From NCBI GenBank assembly GCA_045589455.1, contig JAZNPC010000060.1, positions 1-64,000 on the forward strand: a stretch of DNA of 64,000 bases, read 5' to 3'. Positions 42,670-51,524 of this stretch are shown here, in pieces. The stretch is from RGIG990 sp045589455. GTDB lineage: Bacteria > Verrucomicrobiota > Kiritimatiellia > RFP12 > UBA3636. The stretch's first letter is position 1, and the number at the start of each line of letters is the position of its first letter. Both the position numbers and the translations under genes were made by a program. The notes beneath the pieces were generated by a model. That model searched no databases. It was not told the origin of the DNA and saw nothing but the letters and a program-made list of their open reading frames with translations.

Positions 42670-43614
42670 ATGGATTTTGATTTTGAAGCCCCTCTAGAGG
42701 AGCTAAAGGAAAAGATTAAGCTTTTAGATGAAAAGGCAGCCGCAGGTGATGCTGTTGCTTCTGATAAAGCAGCTCAGCTTCGCAAAAAACTTGAGGCTCA
42801 GACTGCACGCATCTATTCAACCCTAGAACCATGGGATAAGGTGCAGCTTGCACGTCACCCTGGTCGCCCAACAATTACTCGCTATTCAACAGAGATGTGC
42901 GATGATTTTGTTGAGATTCATGGCGATCGCGTTTTTGGTGATGATCCAGCAATGCTTTGTGGCTTTGCTCGCATAGGCAATCAGCGCTTTATGCTTATTG
43001 GTCATAGAAAGGGTGATACAGTAGAGCAGAATATTGAGTATAATTTTGGTATGGCTAACCCAGAGGGCTATCGCAAGGCTATGCGTGCAATGCACCTTGC
43101 AGAAAAGTGGCACCTACCTGTTGTAACAATGGTTGATACCTCCGGTGCTTTCCCTGGCCTAGAGGCAGAAGCTCGTGGACAGGCAGAGGCAATTGGCCGC
43201 AACCTAATGGAAATGGCAGCTCTTGAAACACCAATCCTAACAATTGTTACTGGTGAGGGTGGCTCTGGTGGTGCGCTTGGTATTGCAGTAGGAGATCGTA
43301 TCCTAATGCTAGAGAATGCAGTTTATTCTGTAATTTCTCCAGAAGGATGTGCATCTATTCTATGGCGCGATGGCACTAAAGCTCCAGAGGCAGCAAAGGC
43401 ACTACATATCACATCTAGTGATCTAGCAGAGCTAAATGTAATCGATGGCATTATCCCTGAGCCAATTGGTGGTGCACACAGCAATCCAGAGGCAACAATG
43501 GAAAATGTTAAAGCAGCAATTCTTGATGGTCTAAAGGAGTTAAATAAGGTATCCTCCTCACATCTAGTAGAGAACCGTTATAAGAAGTTCGCTGCAATTG
43601 GCCGCTTTAACTAA
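42670..43614 (+). CDS. accA: Acetyl-CoA carboxylase carboxyltransferase alpha subunit
   Basis: A 314-residue subunit. It begins with the family's helical region (LEELKEKIKLLDEKA) and continues with ARHPGRPTITRYS, FGMANPEGYRKAMR, DTSGAFPGLEAEARGQAEAI and GEGGSGGALGIAVGD, which form the binding site for the carboxybiotin. It pairs with AccD. A third gene with a biotin carrier domain follows 43 bases later. Confidence 0.96.
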   Translation: MDFDFEAPLEELKEKIKLLDEKAAAGDAVASDKAAQLRKKLEAQTARIYSTLEPWDKVQLARHPGRPTITRYSTEMCDDFVEIHGDRVFGDDPAMLCGFARIGNQRFMLIGHRKGDTVEQNIEYNFGMANPEGYRKAMRAMHLAEKWHLPVVTMVDTSGAFPGLEAEARGQAEAIGRNLMEMAALETPILTIVTGEGGSGGALGIAVGDRILMLENAVYSVISPEGCASILWRDGTKAPEAAKALHITSSDLAELNVIDGIIPEPIGGAHSNPEATMENVKAAILDGLKELNKVSSSHLVENRYKKFAAIGRFN

Positions 43615-43657
43615 TTGTTTAGAAGTATTTATCAAAAAAAATTTACGAGGTAAATTT

Positions 43658-45655
43658 ATGCAAGCAAAAGCAAAAAAGACAACAACAAAGGCAAAGAAAA
43701 TTGCTGCTAAACCAGTAGCTCCTGCACTACAGAAGCGCGAGACTCTACGTATCACAGATACAACCCTTCGCGATGCACACCAATCACTATGGGCAACACG
43801 CCTACGCACAAATGATATTATGGATATCATTGATGTAATGGATAATGCTGGCTTCTATTCATTGGAGTGCTGGGGTGGTGCAACCTTTGATGTATGCATG
43901 CGTTTCTTACGTGAGAATCCATGGGAGCGCCTACGCCAGATTAAGGCACATGCAAAGAAGACTCCATTGCAGATGCTAATCCGTGGTCAGAATATTCTTG
44001 GCTACCGCAACTATGCAGACGATCTATTGGAGCGCTTTATTGCTCTAGCAGCACAGAATGGTATTGATATTTTCCGTACCTTTGATGCTCTAAATGATAA
44101 TCGTAATATTGAGAAGTCAATCAAATTTATTAAGCGCTATGGTGCTCATGCTCAGGGTACAATTTGCTACACAATCAGCCCAGTTCACACAATTGAAAAG
44201 TATGTAGAGATTGCTCGTGAGCAGGAGCAGATGGGTGTTGATTCTATCTGTATCAAGGATATGGCAGGCATTCTATCTCCACTTGTTGCAAAGAATCTTG
44301 TTTCTGCACTTACAAAGGCAGTGAAGGTGCCTATCCAGATTCACTCACATGCAACTAGCGGTATGGCCGTTCCTGCATACCTAGAGGGTGTGCTTGCTGG
44401 TGCTGGTGCAATTGACTGCGCAGTTTCCTCAATGGCTGGATTCTCTTCTCAGCCTCCTGTTGAAACTATGCTTTCAATCTTTGAAGAGACACAGTTTAAT
44501 GCAAACATTGATCGCGATGCAATTCGCAAGATTAATGCTCACTTCCTAAAGCTACGCCCAGCACGTGAGCCAAATCATAGCATGCCATCAATCATTGATC
44601 CAGAAATTCTTGTTCACAATATTCCTGGTGGTATGATTTCTAACCTACGTTCACAGCTAGCACAGCAGGATGCTCTAGGCCGCCTAGACGATGTGCTTAC
44701 TGAGCTACCAAAGGTACGCGCTGATATGGGCTATCCACCACTAGTAACACCAACTAGCCAGATTGTTGGTGTTCAGGCAGTACTAAACGTACTTTCTGGT
44801 GAGCGCTATAGCATGATTACACAGGAAACGCGTGATTATGTTAAGGGCCTATATGGTGCAGCACCTGCTCCTATCGATGCAAAGCTTAAGAAGAAGATTC
44901 TTGGAAAAGAAAAGGCAATCACATGCCGCCCAGCAGATTTGCTAAAGCCAAATCTACCTGGTTGCGTTGATGAGGTTGACCCACATCTAATCAAGAGCGA
45001 AGAGGATATCATTTCCTTCTGCCTATTCCCAGAGCCAGCTCTATCATACTTCACATGGCGTGATCTTCCACCAGAGCAGCGCCCAGCAATACCTGCTGAT
45101 GAGGAGCTAGAGGCTCGCCGTAAGGCAAAGCTTGGTGCTCAAGCATCTGAGGCTGCTCGCCCAATCATGGCACAGTCTGACTATGCAGCTCTTGAAGGCT
45201 TGATGACAACAGTTAAGCAGCTTGGTATCTCTGAGCTAACAATTCGTCGTAACGATGTGGCTGTTAGCTTGAAGGATTCTGCAGCACATGCAATGCCTGT
45301 TGCACCTTTGGCTCCAGTAGCCGCTGCAGCAGCACCTGCTCCAATTGATCCAGCAATTGCTGCTTCTTCTCCTGCAACAATCTCAGAGGATAAGCCAACA
45401 AGCAATGCAACAAACCTACCAACAATTGAAGCACCTTTAACAGGAACCTTCTATCGTAGCGCAGGCGTTAATAAGCCAGCACTAGTTGAAGAGGGTGGCA
45501 CTGTTAAGGCTGGTGAAGCTTTCTGCATTATCGAAGCAATGAAGCTCTTCAATCAGATTAAGGCAGAGAAGCCTTGCAAGATTGTTAAGTTCATCGCTCA
45601 ACATGGTAAGGTTGTGCAAAAGGGCGCACCAATCGCTATTGTTGAATATCTATAA
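43658..45655 (+). CDS. Carboxyltransferase (PycB/OadA type) fused to an AccB-like biotin carrier
   Basis: A 665-residue protein. The ATG at 43658 follows ACGAGG; an in-frame start at 43598 overlaps accA and adds an unlikely extension. Residues about 20-300 are the HMGL-like carboxyltransferase of pyruvate carboxylase and oxaloacetate decarboxylase (TTLRDAHQSLWATR, RTFDALND, SICIKDMAG, IQIHSHATSG with metal-binding residues), followed by the conserved tail to about 470. After residue 500 the sequence resembles AccB: LGISELTIRRNDVAVSLKD, an Ala/Pro linker, then EAPLTGTFYRS and the biotin site EAMKL. The neighbours accD and accA lack an accB here, so this carrier might serve both. Confidence 0.88.
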   Translation: MQAKAKKTTTKAKKIAAKPVAPALQKRETLRITDTTLRDAHQSLWATRLRTNDIMDIIDVMDNAGFYSLECWGGATFDVCMRFLRENPWERLRQIKAHAKKTPLQMLIRGQNILGYRNYADDLLERFIALAAQNGIDIFRTFDALNDNRNIEKSIKFIKRYGAHAQGTICYTISPVHTIEKYVEIAREQEQMGVDSICIKDMAGILSPLVAKNLVSALTKAVKVPIQIHSHATSGMAVPAYLEGVLAGAGAIDCAVSSMAGFSSQPPVETMLSIFEETQFNANIDRDAIRKINAHFLKLRPAREPNHSMPSIIDPEILVHNIPGGMISNLRSQLAQQDALGRLDDVLTELPKVRADMGYPPLVTPTSQIVGVQAVLNVLSGERYSMITQETRDYVKGLYGAAPAPIDAKLKKKILGKEKAITCRPADLLKPNLPGCVDEVDPHLIKSEEDIISFCLFPEPALSYFTWRDLPPEQRPAIPADEELEARRKAKLGAQASEAARPIMAQSDYAALEGLMTTVKQLGISELTIRRNDVAVSLKDSAAHAMPVAPLAPVAAAAAPAPIDPAIAASSPATISEDKPTSNATNLPTIEAPLTGTFYRSAGVNKPALVEEGGTVKAGEAFCIIEAMKLFNQIKAEKPCKIVKFIAQHGKVVQKGAPIAIVEYL

Positions 45656-45661
45656 TTAAAT

Positions 45662-45691
45662 AAAAAAGGCGTCCTTCGGGGCGCCTTTTTT
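45662..45691 (+). terminator. Intrinsic terminator of the acc operon
   Basis: AAAAAAGGCGTCC and GGGCGCCTTTTTT form a stem closed by a TTCG tetraloop and ending in a T-run, 6 bases after the stop codon. Confidence 0.92.
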
Positions 45692-45754
45692 ATTAGGTAA
45701 TAGGTGATAGGTATTAGGTAATAGCTGCGGTTGGCGGTTGATTGTTGTATTGTT

Positions 45755-45793
45755 TTAAGAGTCTTGCTTGCGCCTGCTCCGGCAGGCGCTCGC
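45755..45793. repeat. TTGCTTGCGCCTGCTCC repeat, copy downstream of clpB
   Basis: TGTTTTAAGAGTCTTGCTTG is followed by the hairpin GCGCCTGCTCCGGCAGGCGC. An almost identical copy lies at 48657-48698 on the other side of clpB, in the same orientation. The hairpin could also act as a terminator for clpB, but no T-run follows on that strand. Confidence 0.75.
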
Positions 45794-45836
45794 TAACAGA
45801 ATCACGTGTAGCACATCTTTTTCATAACGGCCAAGG

Positions 45837-48422
45837 CTAGGCGCAGGTGAATGCGCCTGCCTGGTAGTCTATGGTGATAGACTTAGTGGCTTCTCCACTA
45901 AGAAGCTTTCTTGCAAGTGGTGTCTCTATCATCCTTTGGATATAACGCTTTAATGGGCGAGCGCCATATATTGGATCATAGCCACCTCCAATAATCGCTT
46001 CGATTGCTGCTGGTGTTACCTCAAGCTTAATTTCGCGCTCTGCTAAACGCTTACGTAAGTCGCTCAATAGAAGCTCAACGATTTTGCTGATTTCATCACG
46101 ATTTAATGGCTTGAATATTACCTGCTCATCTAAGCGATTTAGGAATTCTGGGCGGAAATGTCCCTTTAATTCTGCCATTACCCGATTCTTTACTTCATCA
46201 GTAATTCCACCTGCCTCTATTGCATCAAGCAAATAGTTTGAGCCAAGATTGCTTGTCATAATTATGATTGTATTGCGGAAGCTTACTGTTCTACCATGAG
46301 AGTCGGTCAAGCGTCCATCATCCAACACCTGTAGTAGGATATTGAATACATCAGGGTGTGCCTTTTCCAACTCATCAAGCAATACAACAGAATATGGCTT
46401 GCGGCGAACAGCCTCAGTTAGTTGACCGCCTTCCTCATAACCAATATATCCTGGAGGTGCACCAACCAAGCGTGAAACTGTGTGCTTCTCCATATACTCT
46501 GACATATCAATGCGAACCACTTGATTCTCTGAATCAAATAGTGCCTCAGCAAGAGTTTTGGCTAATTCTGTTTTACCTACACCTGTAGGACCAAGGAATA
46601 GGAATGAACCTAATGGACGATTTTGACTCTGAATGCCAGCACGTGCACGCATAACTGCATCAGCAACTGCTTCAACCGCTTCATCTTGTCCTACAACACG
46701 TTCATGTAGTGTGTCAGCAAGACGTAATAGCTTTTCACGCTCTGCTTCTACAAGGCGCTTTACTGGAATACCCGTCCAGCGAGCAATTACTTCAGCTATT
46801 TCTTCCTCAGAAACCTCTTCCTTAAGAAGGCGCTCTTGGCTTGAAGAATTTGCTAATTCGTTTTGTTCAGCAAGCTTTGCTTCTAGCTCTGGAATTGTGC
46901 CATAGCGTAGACGTGCAGCAGCCTCAAGATTTCCATCTCGCTCTGCAGTTTCACATTCTCCACGAGCCTGGTCAAGCTTTTGGCGTAGCTCCTTGACTAT
47001 ATTGTGTGCATCCTTCTCTGTTGTCCAGCGCATACGCATGGCATCTGCTTCTGCCTTTAGCTCAGCAAGCTCTTTACGGAGGCTCTCTAAGCGCTCCTTA
47101 CTTGCATTGTCCTTTTCTTTTTTTAGAGCTGTTTCTTCAATCTCTAAACGCATTACCTTGCGTGTAATCTCATCAAGCTCTGCTGGCATTGAATCCATTT
47201 CTGTACGAATAGCTGCACAAGCTTCATCAACAAGGTCAATTGCCTTGTCAGGAAGGAAGCGATCACTAATGTATCTATCTGATAGGGTAGCAGCAGAAAC
47301 AATGGCTGCATCCTGAATGCGTACATTGTGGTGAAGCTCAAAGCGCTCCTTCAAGCCACGCAAAATAGAGATTGTGTCCTCAACAGATGGTGCATCTACC
47401 ATTACAGGCTGGAAGCGACGCTCCAATGCAGCATCCTTCTCCATGTGCTGACGATACTCATTAAGTGTTGTTGCACCGATACAGTGTAGTTCACCACGTG
47501 CAAGCATTGGCTTAAGCATATTAGCTGCATCAGTTGATCCCTCTGTCTTACCTGCACCAACAATTGTGTGAATCTCATCGATAAACAAAATTGTTTGACC
47601 AGCAGCTGCCTTGATTTCCTTTAGAACTGCCTGTAAACGCTCCTCAAATTCTCCGCGATATTTTGCACCCGACATTAGTGCAGTCATATCTAGAGAGAAT
47701 ACTCGACGATTACGAAGTCCCTCTGGAACATCGCCACGAACAATGCGCTGTGCCAAACCCTCAATAATCGCGGTCTTACCAACACCTGGCTCACCAATAA
47801 GAACAGGATTGTTCTTTGTCTTGCGAGACAAAATACGGGTGACGGCGCGAATCTCTGAGTCGCGTCCAATTACTGGCTCAAGCTTATTTTGTTTTGCTAA
47901 TTCAACAAGGTCAATACCATATTTCTTAAGTGCTTCATATTGCTGCTCTGGGTTGTCGCTAGTAACGCGTTGGTTGCCGCGCACCTCTTTAAGTACAGCA
48001 AGTACGGCAGACTTATCAATGTGTGCTGCCTTAAGAATCTTTTGTGCAGGTGAGGAGGCAGGAAGCTCTAGAGCTGCAAGCAAGAAATGTTCTACTGAAA
48101 CATATTCATCTTGTAGTTGTTTGGCTGCATCACCTGCTTTAATTAAGAAAGAATTAAATTCTTGAGAAACATAAATTTTATCTTTCTCTACTGCTTGACC
48201 TGTTACGCGGGGTAGCTTATTCAATTCTTTTTCTATATCAGATTGAACAATGGATAAGTTTGCACCTAATCTTTCTATAAGACTAGGAACAAGGCCATCC
48301 TCTTGCATAACGAGAGAGTATAAAAGGTGAACCACTTCAAGTGTTTGGTGGCTATAGCGTATTGCGGTCTCTTGGGCTTTTTGCAAAGCCTCACGAGATT
48401 TTTGTGTAAATTTATCTGTCAT
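45837..48422 (-). CDS. clpB: ClpB disaggregase
   Basis: An 861-residue Hsp100 chaperone. The start is set at MTDKFTQKSREAL (ATG complement at 48420-48422) with GGAGAA upstream; a longer frame extends to 48632 but its extra 70 residues are unlike any ClpB. The layout is: N-terminal repeat domain to about residue 145, AAA+ domain 1 with GEPGVGKTAI, the middle coiled coil (about 405-525) that binds DnaK, and AAA+ domain 2 with GPTGVGKTEL and FLNRLDEQ. It rescues aggregated proteins with DnaK. I see no CIRCE element upstream. Confidence 0.95.
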   Translation of the reverse strand: MTDKFTQKSREALQKAQETAIRYSHQTLEVVHLLYSLVMQEDGLVPSLIERLGANLSIVQSDIEKELNKLPRVTGQAVEKDKIYVSQEFNSFLIKAGDAAKQLQDEYVSVEHFLLAALELPASSPAQKILKAAHIDKSAVLAVLKEVRGNQRVTSDNPEQQYEALKKYGIDLVELAKQNKLEPVIGRDSEIRAVTRILSRKTKNNPVLIGEPGVGKTAIIEGLAQRIVRGDVPEGLRNRRVFSLDMTALMSGAKYRGEFEERLQAVLKEIKAAAGQTILFIDEIHTIVGAGKTEGSTDAANMLKPMLARGELHCIGATTLNEYRQHMEKDAALERRFQPVMVDAPSVEDTISILRGLKERFELHHNVRIQDAAIVSAATLSDRYISDRFLPDKAIDLVDEACAAIRTEMDSMPAELDEITRKVMRLEIEETALKKEKDNASKERLESLRKELAELKAEADAMRMRWTTEKDAHNIVKELRQKLDQARGECETAERDGNLEAAARLRYGTIPELEAKLAEQNELANSSSQERLLKEEVSEEEIAEVIARWTGIPVKRLVEAEREKLLRLADTLHERVVGQDEAVEAVADAVMRARAGIQSQNRPLGSFLFLGPTGVGKTELAKTLAEALFDSENQVVRIDMSEYMEKHTVSRLVGAPPGYIGYEEGGQLTEAVRRKPYSVVLLDELEKAHPDVFNILLQVLDDGRLTDSHGRTVSFRNTIIIMTSNLGSNYLLDAIEAGGITDEVKNRVMAELKGHFRPEFLNRLDEQVIFKPLNRDEISKIVELLLSDLRKRLAEREIKLEVTPAAIEAIIGGGYDPIYGARPLKRYIQRMIETPLARKLLSGEATKSITIDYQAGAFTCA

Positions 48423-48656
48423 AGTTAATTCTCCTTTTTCTTTTTTTGAGATTATATATGCATAAAGTGTGCCACCTTTTAAAAAAAAGATAAACTGCGA
48501 CAATTTGTTACTTGTTTGCCTATATTTTGCAAAATAAAATGCAAATGTGTGACATAAGTGTTGGCAAAACTCTTTGGTATACTGCCAACCATAATCATAG
48601 GAATAGCATTGATGGGAAAAAAGAGGCTCCACAAGGTGCGTCTGGCTTATTAGTTG

Positions 48657-48698
48657 ACTGTTTTAAGAGTTTTGCTTGCGCCTGCTCCGACAGGCGCT
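48657..48698. repeat. TTGCTTGCGCCTGCTCC repeat, copy upstream of clpB
   Basis: CTGTTTTAAGAGTTTTGCTTG followed by GCGCCTGCTCCGACAGGCGC. It matches the copy at 45755-45793 with two or three differences, so clpB and its promoter region are bracketed by direct repeats about 2.9 kb apart. Confidence 0.75.
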
Positions 48699-48718
48699 TC
48701 ACACCACACACCTCTCAT

Positions 48719-48758
48719 CTAACGTAATGTGTCAAATATAAAAGACACATTACGTTAG
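48719..48758. repeat. Perfect 15-bp inverted repeat
   Basis: CTAACGTAATGTGTC and GACACATTACGTTAG are exact complements separated by the 10-base AT loop AAATATAAAA. No T-run follows on either strand. It may be a transcription barrier or a protein site between the divergent clpB and the gene at 48833. Confidence 0.85.
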
Positions 48759-48789
48759 GCCCGAAAAAACTTTCATCTAAAAAAACTTA

Positions 48790-48819
48790 TTCACATAAAC
48801 CTTAGGTTTATGATATAAT
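48790..48819 (+). promoter_or_regulatory. Candidate promoter with a palindrome in its spacer
   Basis: TTCACA at 48790-48795, an 18-base spacer and TATAAT at 48814-48819 give a plausible promoter. The 19-base palindrome CATAAACCT-T-AGGTTTATG (48794-48812) fills the spacer, where a repressor site would be expected. The start codon is only 13 bases after the -10, so the transcript would have a very short leader. Confidence 0.5.
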
Positions 48820-48832
48820 AAAAGTGAAATTT

Positions 48833-49771
48833 ATGAAAATTTATCGTTTTTTTACATTTTTTAGTACAATTTGCCTCGTAATAGGCTCTCAAATGGCGAG
48901 TGGAGCAGTGTCATCTACTACTCCACATCCTTTGTCGCACTATGATGTAATTATAGAGCGAGAACCATTTGGCCCATTGCCTAAAAAGCCAACGCCAGAA
49001 GAGATAGCTGCTCAGGAAGCAGCAGCAAAAGAAGAAGAGGCCGCGCTTGAGGAGTTACAGGAAGAGGTTATACCTCCAAGCTTTGAACAAATAAAAGTTA
49101 CTGCTCTAACAATGTTTGGAGGTAAGCCTGCCGCTGGATTTACTGATGGTGCTTCAAATAAATCTTATTATCTCCGTGAAGGCGAAGAATTTGAGCAGTT
49201 TATGCTAGTGTCTGTTGATTTTGATGGTATGGAAATTACATTGCGCCGAGATGCACACGAGGCGGTTCTTCCTTTGTGGATAAATCCAGCCACTACTAAT
49301 TGTGCAGACATTTCATCCTTTGGCATAACAGATCCTTCTGCATTAGCAGCAACACCCGTAGCTACTCCAGGTGCTCCAGGCGCTACTCCTGCTGTAGGGG
49401 CAAGACCTAAAACACAACAAGAATTAGAGCGCGAGCGCCGTCGCGAGGAATGGCGTAGAAGGCGTGATGAAGAGCGAGAGCGTCGCCGCCAAGAGCTTGA
49501 GGCTATGACACCTGAGGAACGCGAGCAGCATCTACGTCAAGTTAATATGGATTTAATACGCTCTGGAGATGGCCCTCCATTACCAATAGAGTTAACTCAG
49601 GAAGAAATGGAACAATTAGCTGCAGAAGGCTTTGCAGTGCCAGGTGTTAATGCTCCAATGCCAGAAGGAGCAGAAGCGAATGAGGGGCAGCGCCCTCGTG
49701 GCCGACCTGGGCGTGGTCATAATCGTCCTGCCGGAGGTCCTCCAACCCCACAAGGAGCTACCGCCGATTAA
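48833..49771 (+). CDS. Exported protein with Arg/Glu-rich C-terminal half
   Basis: A 312-residue protein; an in-frame GTG three codons upstream is an alternative start. It has a signal peptide (hydrophobic residues about 6-24, likely cut after ASG or SGA). DVIIEREPFGPLPKKP is followed by a Glu/Ala-rich helix and a small beta domain (FEQIKVTALTMFGG, then YYLREGEEFEQFMLVSVDFDG, then ITLRRD). That layout recalls the periplasmic domains of GspC/PilP-type proteins, but I cannot assign it. Residues about 195-245 are strongly charged (ERERRREEWRRRRDEER) and the tail is Pro/Gly-rich. The kinase gene follows 12 bases later. Confidence 0.65.
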   Translation: MKIYRFFTFFSTICLVIGSQMASGAVSSTTPHPLSHYDVIIEREPFGPLPKKPTPEEIAAQEAAAKEEEAALEELQEEVIPPSFEQIKVTALTMFGGKPAAGFTDGASNKSYYLREGEEFEQFMLVSVDFDGMEITLRRDAHEAVLPLWINPATTNCADISSFGITDPSALAATPVATPGAPGATPAVGARPKTQQELERERRREEWRRRRDEERERRRQELEAMTPEEREQHLRQVNMDLIRSGDGPPLPIELTQEEMEQLAAEGFAVPGVNAPMPEGAEANEGQRPRGRPGRGHNRPAGGPPTPQGATAD

Positions 49772-49783
49772 GGAGGCTTTGAT

Positions 49784-51490
49784 ATGAGTAATTTAATAAA
49801 ACATTCAGATCAAAATCCGTGCTACGAGCTTAAGGCAACCATAATAAGTGCTGAGGGTAAAACTGAGAAGAGCTTTAAGCCCGGTACAATTATAGGCCAC
49901 TTGCTCCCAGCAACAGATGCCTCTGGCGAACCATATATAGGTGCTCGTATCAATAATGAAGTTGCATCATTGCAACTACCTCTTTTTATAAATTGCGAGT
50001 TAGAAGGTTTAACAATTAAGGATGAGGACGGATGGTATATTCTACGCCGTTCAATGACATTTTTAATGCAAATGGCAGCTGCTAGAGCACTTCCAGATTG
50101 GCATTTTAAAATTCATTATACATTGCCTTCTGGATTGTATTTTGATTTTACAAACATCAAAAATCAAGATGTTAAAATGGGAGCAGAGCAGCTTGATGCA
50201 TTTGAAGCAGAGCTTCGTAAGCTTGTTGAGGCAGATTTCCCAATACTTCGCAGGATGCTTTCCTATGAGGATGCTGTAAAATATTTTGCTTCAGAGGGTC
50301 GCCATGATAAAGCCCTTCTTCTTCAGCATCACAATACGCCATTTGTTGCGGCACTTTGCTGTGATGGCTTTATGGATTTACATGCGCTTCCTGTAGTGGC
50401 ATCAACAGGTAGTTTAGATGTGTTCTCTCTATCTCCATATGAGGATGGTTGTGTACTAAATCTTCCAGACCGTGAAGATACAAGCAAGCCAATGAGCTTT
50501 GTTCCTCAAAAGGAATTAATGCGAGTACATCGTGAGCATGCTCATTGGGGAGAAATACTTGGTGTGCGCTCTGTTGGTGAGCTAAATCAAGCAGTGTTTG
50601 ATCGTCGTATATCGGATGTGATTATGATGTCAGAGGCCTTGCACAATAAAAACTTTGCAGAGCTTGCTTCAAAGATTGTTCAAAAGGGAAGTAAGCTTGT
50701 GCTTATCGCAGGCCCATCTTCTGCCGGTAAGACAACTTCTGCAAAACGCTTAATGACTCATCTCAAGGTCAATGGTAAGACACCTATTGTTATTTCTACG
50801 GATGATTATTTTGTTGGTGATGAGCGAAATCCAATAGGTCTAGATGGTAAGCCAGATTACGAGCACATTAATGCACTTGATTTAGATAATTTTAATGAGC
50901 ACCTAACTTCGCTTCTAGCAGGTAAGAAGATTTGTCGTAGAATCTTTAACTTCATTACTAAGAAGCCTGAATTTACAAATGAGGAGCTACAGCTAGGTCC
51001 AGATGATATTTTGATAGTTGAAGGAATTCATGGTCTTAATCCAATGCTTACAGAAGCAGTGCCACGAGATGAAAAATTTATGATTTATCTAAGTGCGTTG
51101 ACGCAATTAGGCATTGATGATAGCCATTCTGTTTCTACAACAGATAACCGTTTAATTCGTAGAATCGTTCGCGATCATCTTTTCCGTGGGCATCCAGCAA
51201 TTCGCACACTTGAATTGTGGCAGGGTGTTCGCCGCGGAGAGGAGTGTTGGATTTTCCCATATCAGGATGAAGCAGATGCATCTTTCAATACGGCGCTTGA
51301 TTATGAGCTTGCTGTGTTAAAGCCTTTTGCAGAGCCTCTATTGACAGATATTAAGCCGAATCGCCCAGAATATTCAATAGCAAGGCGCCTTCAAATGCTG
51401 CTTCGTTCATTCCATTCAATTACACCATCAGCAGTTCCTCGTGATTCAATCCTTCGCGAATATATTGGTGGTAGCCTTTTAAAGTATTGA
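49784..51490 (+). CDS. Nucleoside kinase (uridine-kinase-like) with N-terminal extension
   Basis: A 568-residue protein. The C-terminal half is a P-loop kinase of the uridine kinase/phosphoribulokinase group: LIAGPSSAGKTTSAKRL near residue 305, ISTDDYFV near residue 339, and IVEGIHGLNP near residue 410. The N-terminal 280 residues resemble the TGS and threonyl-tRNA-synthetase-like region found in a family of long bacterial 'nucleoside kinases' (VPQKELMRVHREHAHWGEILG). The substrate is probably a nucleoside such as uridine or cytidine, but this has not been settled for the long family. hisD follows. Confidence 0.85.
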   Translation: MSNLIKHSDQNPCYELKATIISAEGKTEKSFKPGTIIGHLLPATDASGEPYIGARINNEVASLQLPLFINCELEGLTIKDEDGWYILRRSMTFLMQMAAARALPDWHFKIHYTLPSGLYFDFTNIKNQDVKMGAEQLDAFEAELRKLVEADFPILRRMLSYEDAVKYFASEGRHDKALLLQHHNTPFVAALCCDGFMDLHALPVVASTGSLDVFSLSPYEDGCVLNLPDREDTSKPMSFVPQKELMRVHREHAHWGEILGVRSVGELNQAVFDRRISDVIMMSEALHNKNFAELASKIVQKGSKLVLIAGPSSAGKTTSAKRLMTHLKVNGKTPIVISTDDYFVGDERNPIGLDGKPDYEHINALDLDNFNEHLTSLLAGKKICRRIFNFITKKPEFTNEELQLGPDDILIVEGIHGLNPMLTEAVPRDEKFMIYLSALTQLGIDDSHSVSTTDNRLIRRIVRDHLFRGHPAIRTLELWQGVRRGEECWIFPYQDEADASFNTALDYELAVLKPFAEPLLTDIKPNRPEYSIARRLQMLLRSFHSITPSAVPRDSILREYIGGSLLKY

Positions 51491-51524
51491 TAATTTAAAT
51501 ATAAGAAAGAATTAGGTAAACAAA

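Noticed and set aside
48424..48632. N-terminal extension of ClpB by 70 residues
   Set aside because: The extension has no ClpB similarity, and the inner ATG has a good GGAGAA site and the family N-terminus MTDKFTQKSREAL.
48423..48832. CIRCE heat-shock operator upstream of clpB
   Set aside because: No TTAGCACTC-N9-GAGTGCTAA match is present. The strong inverted repeats there have other sequences.
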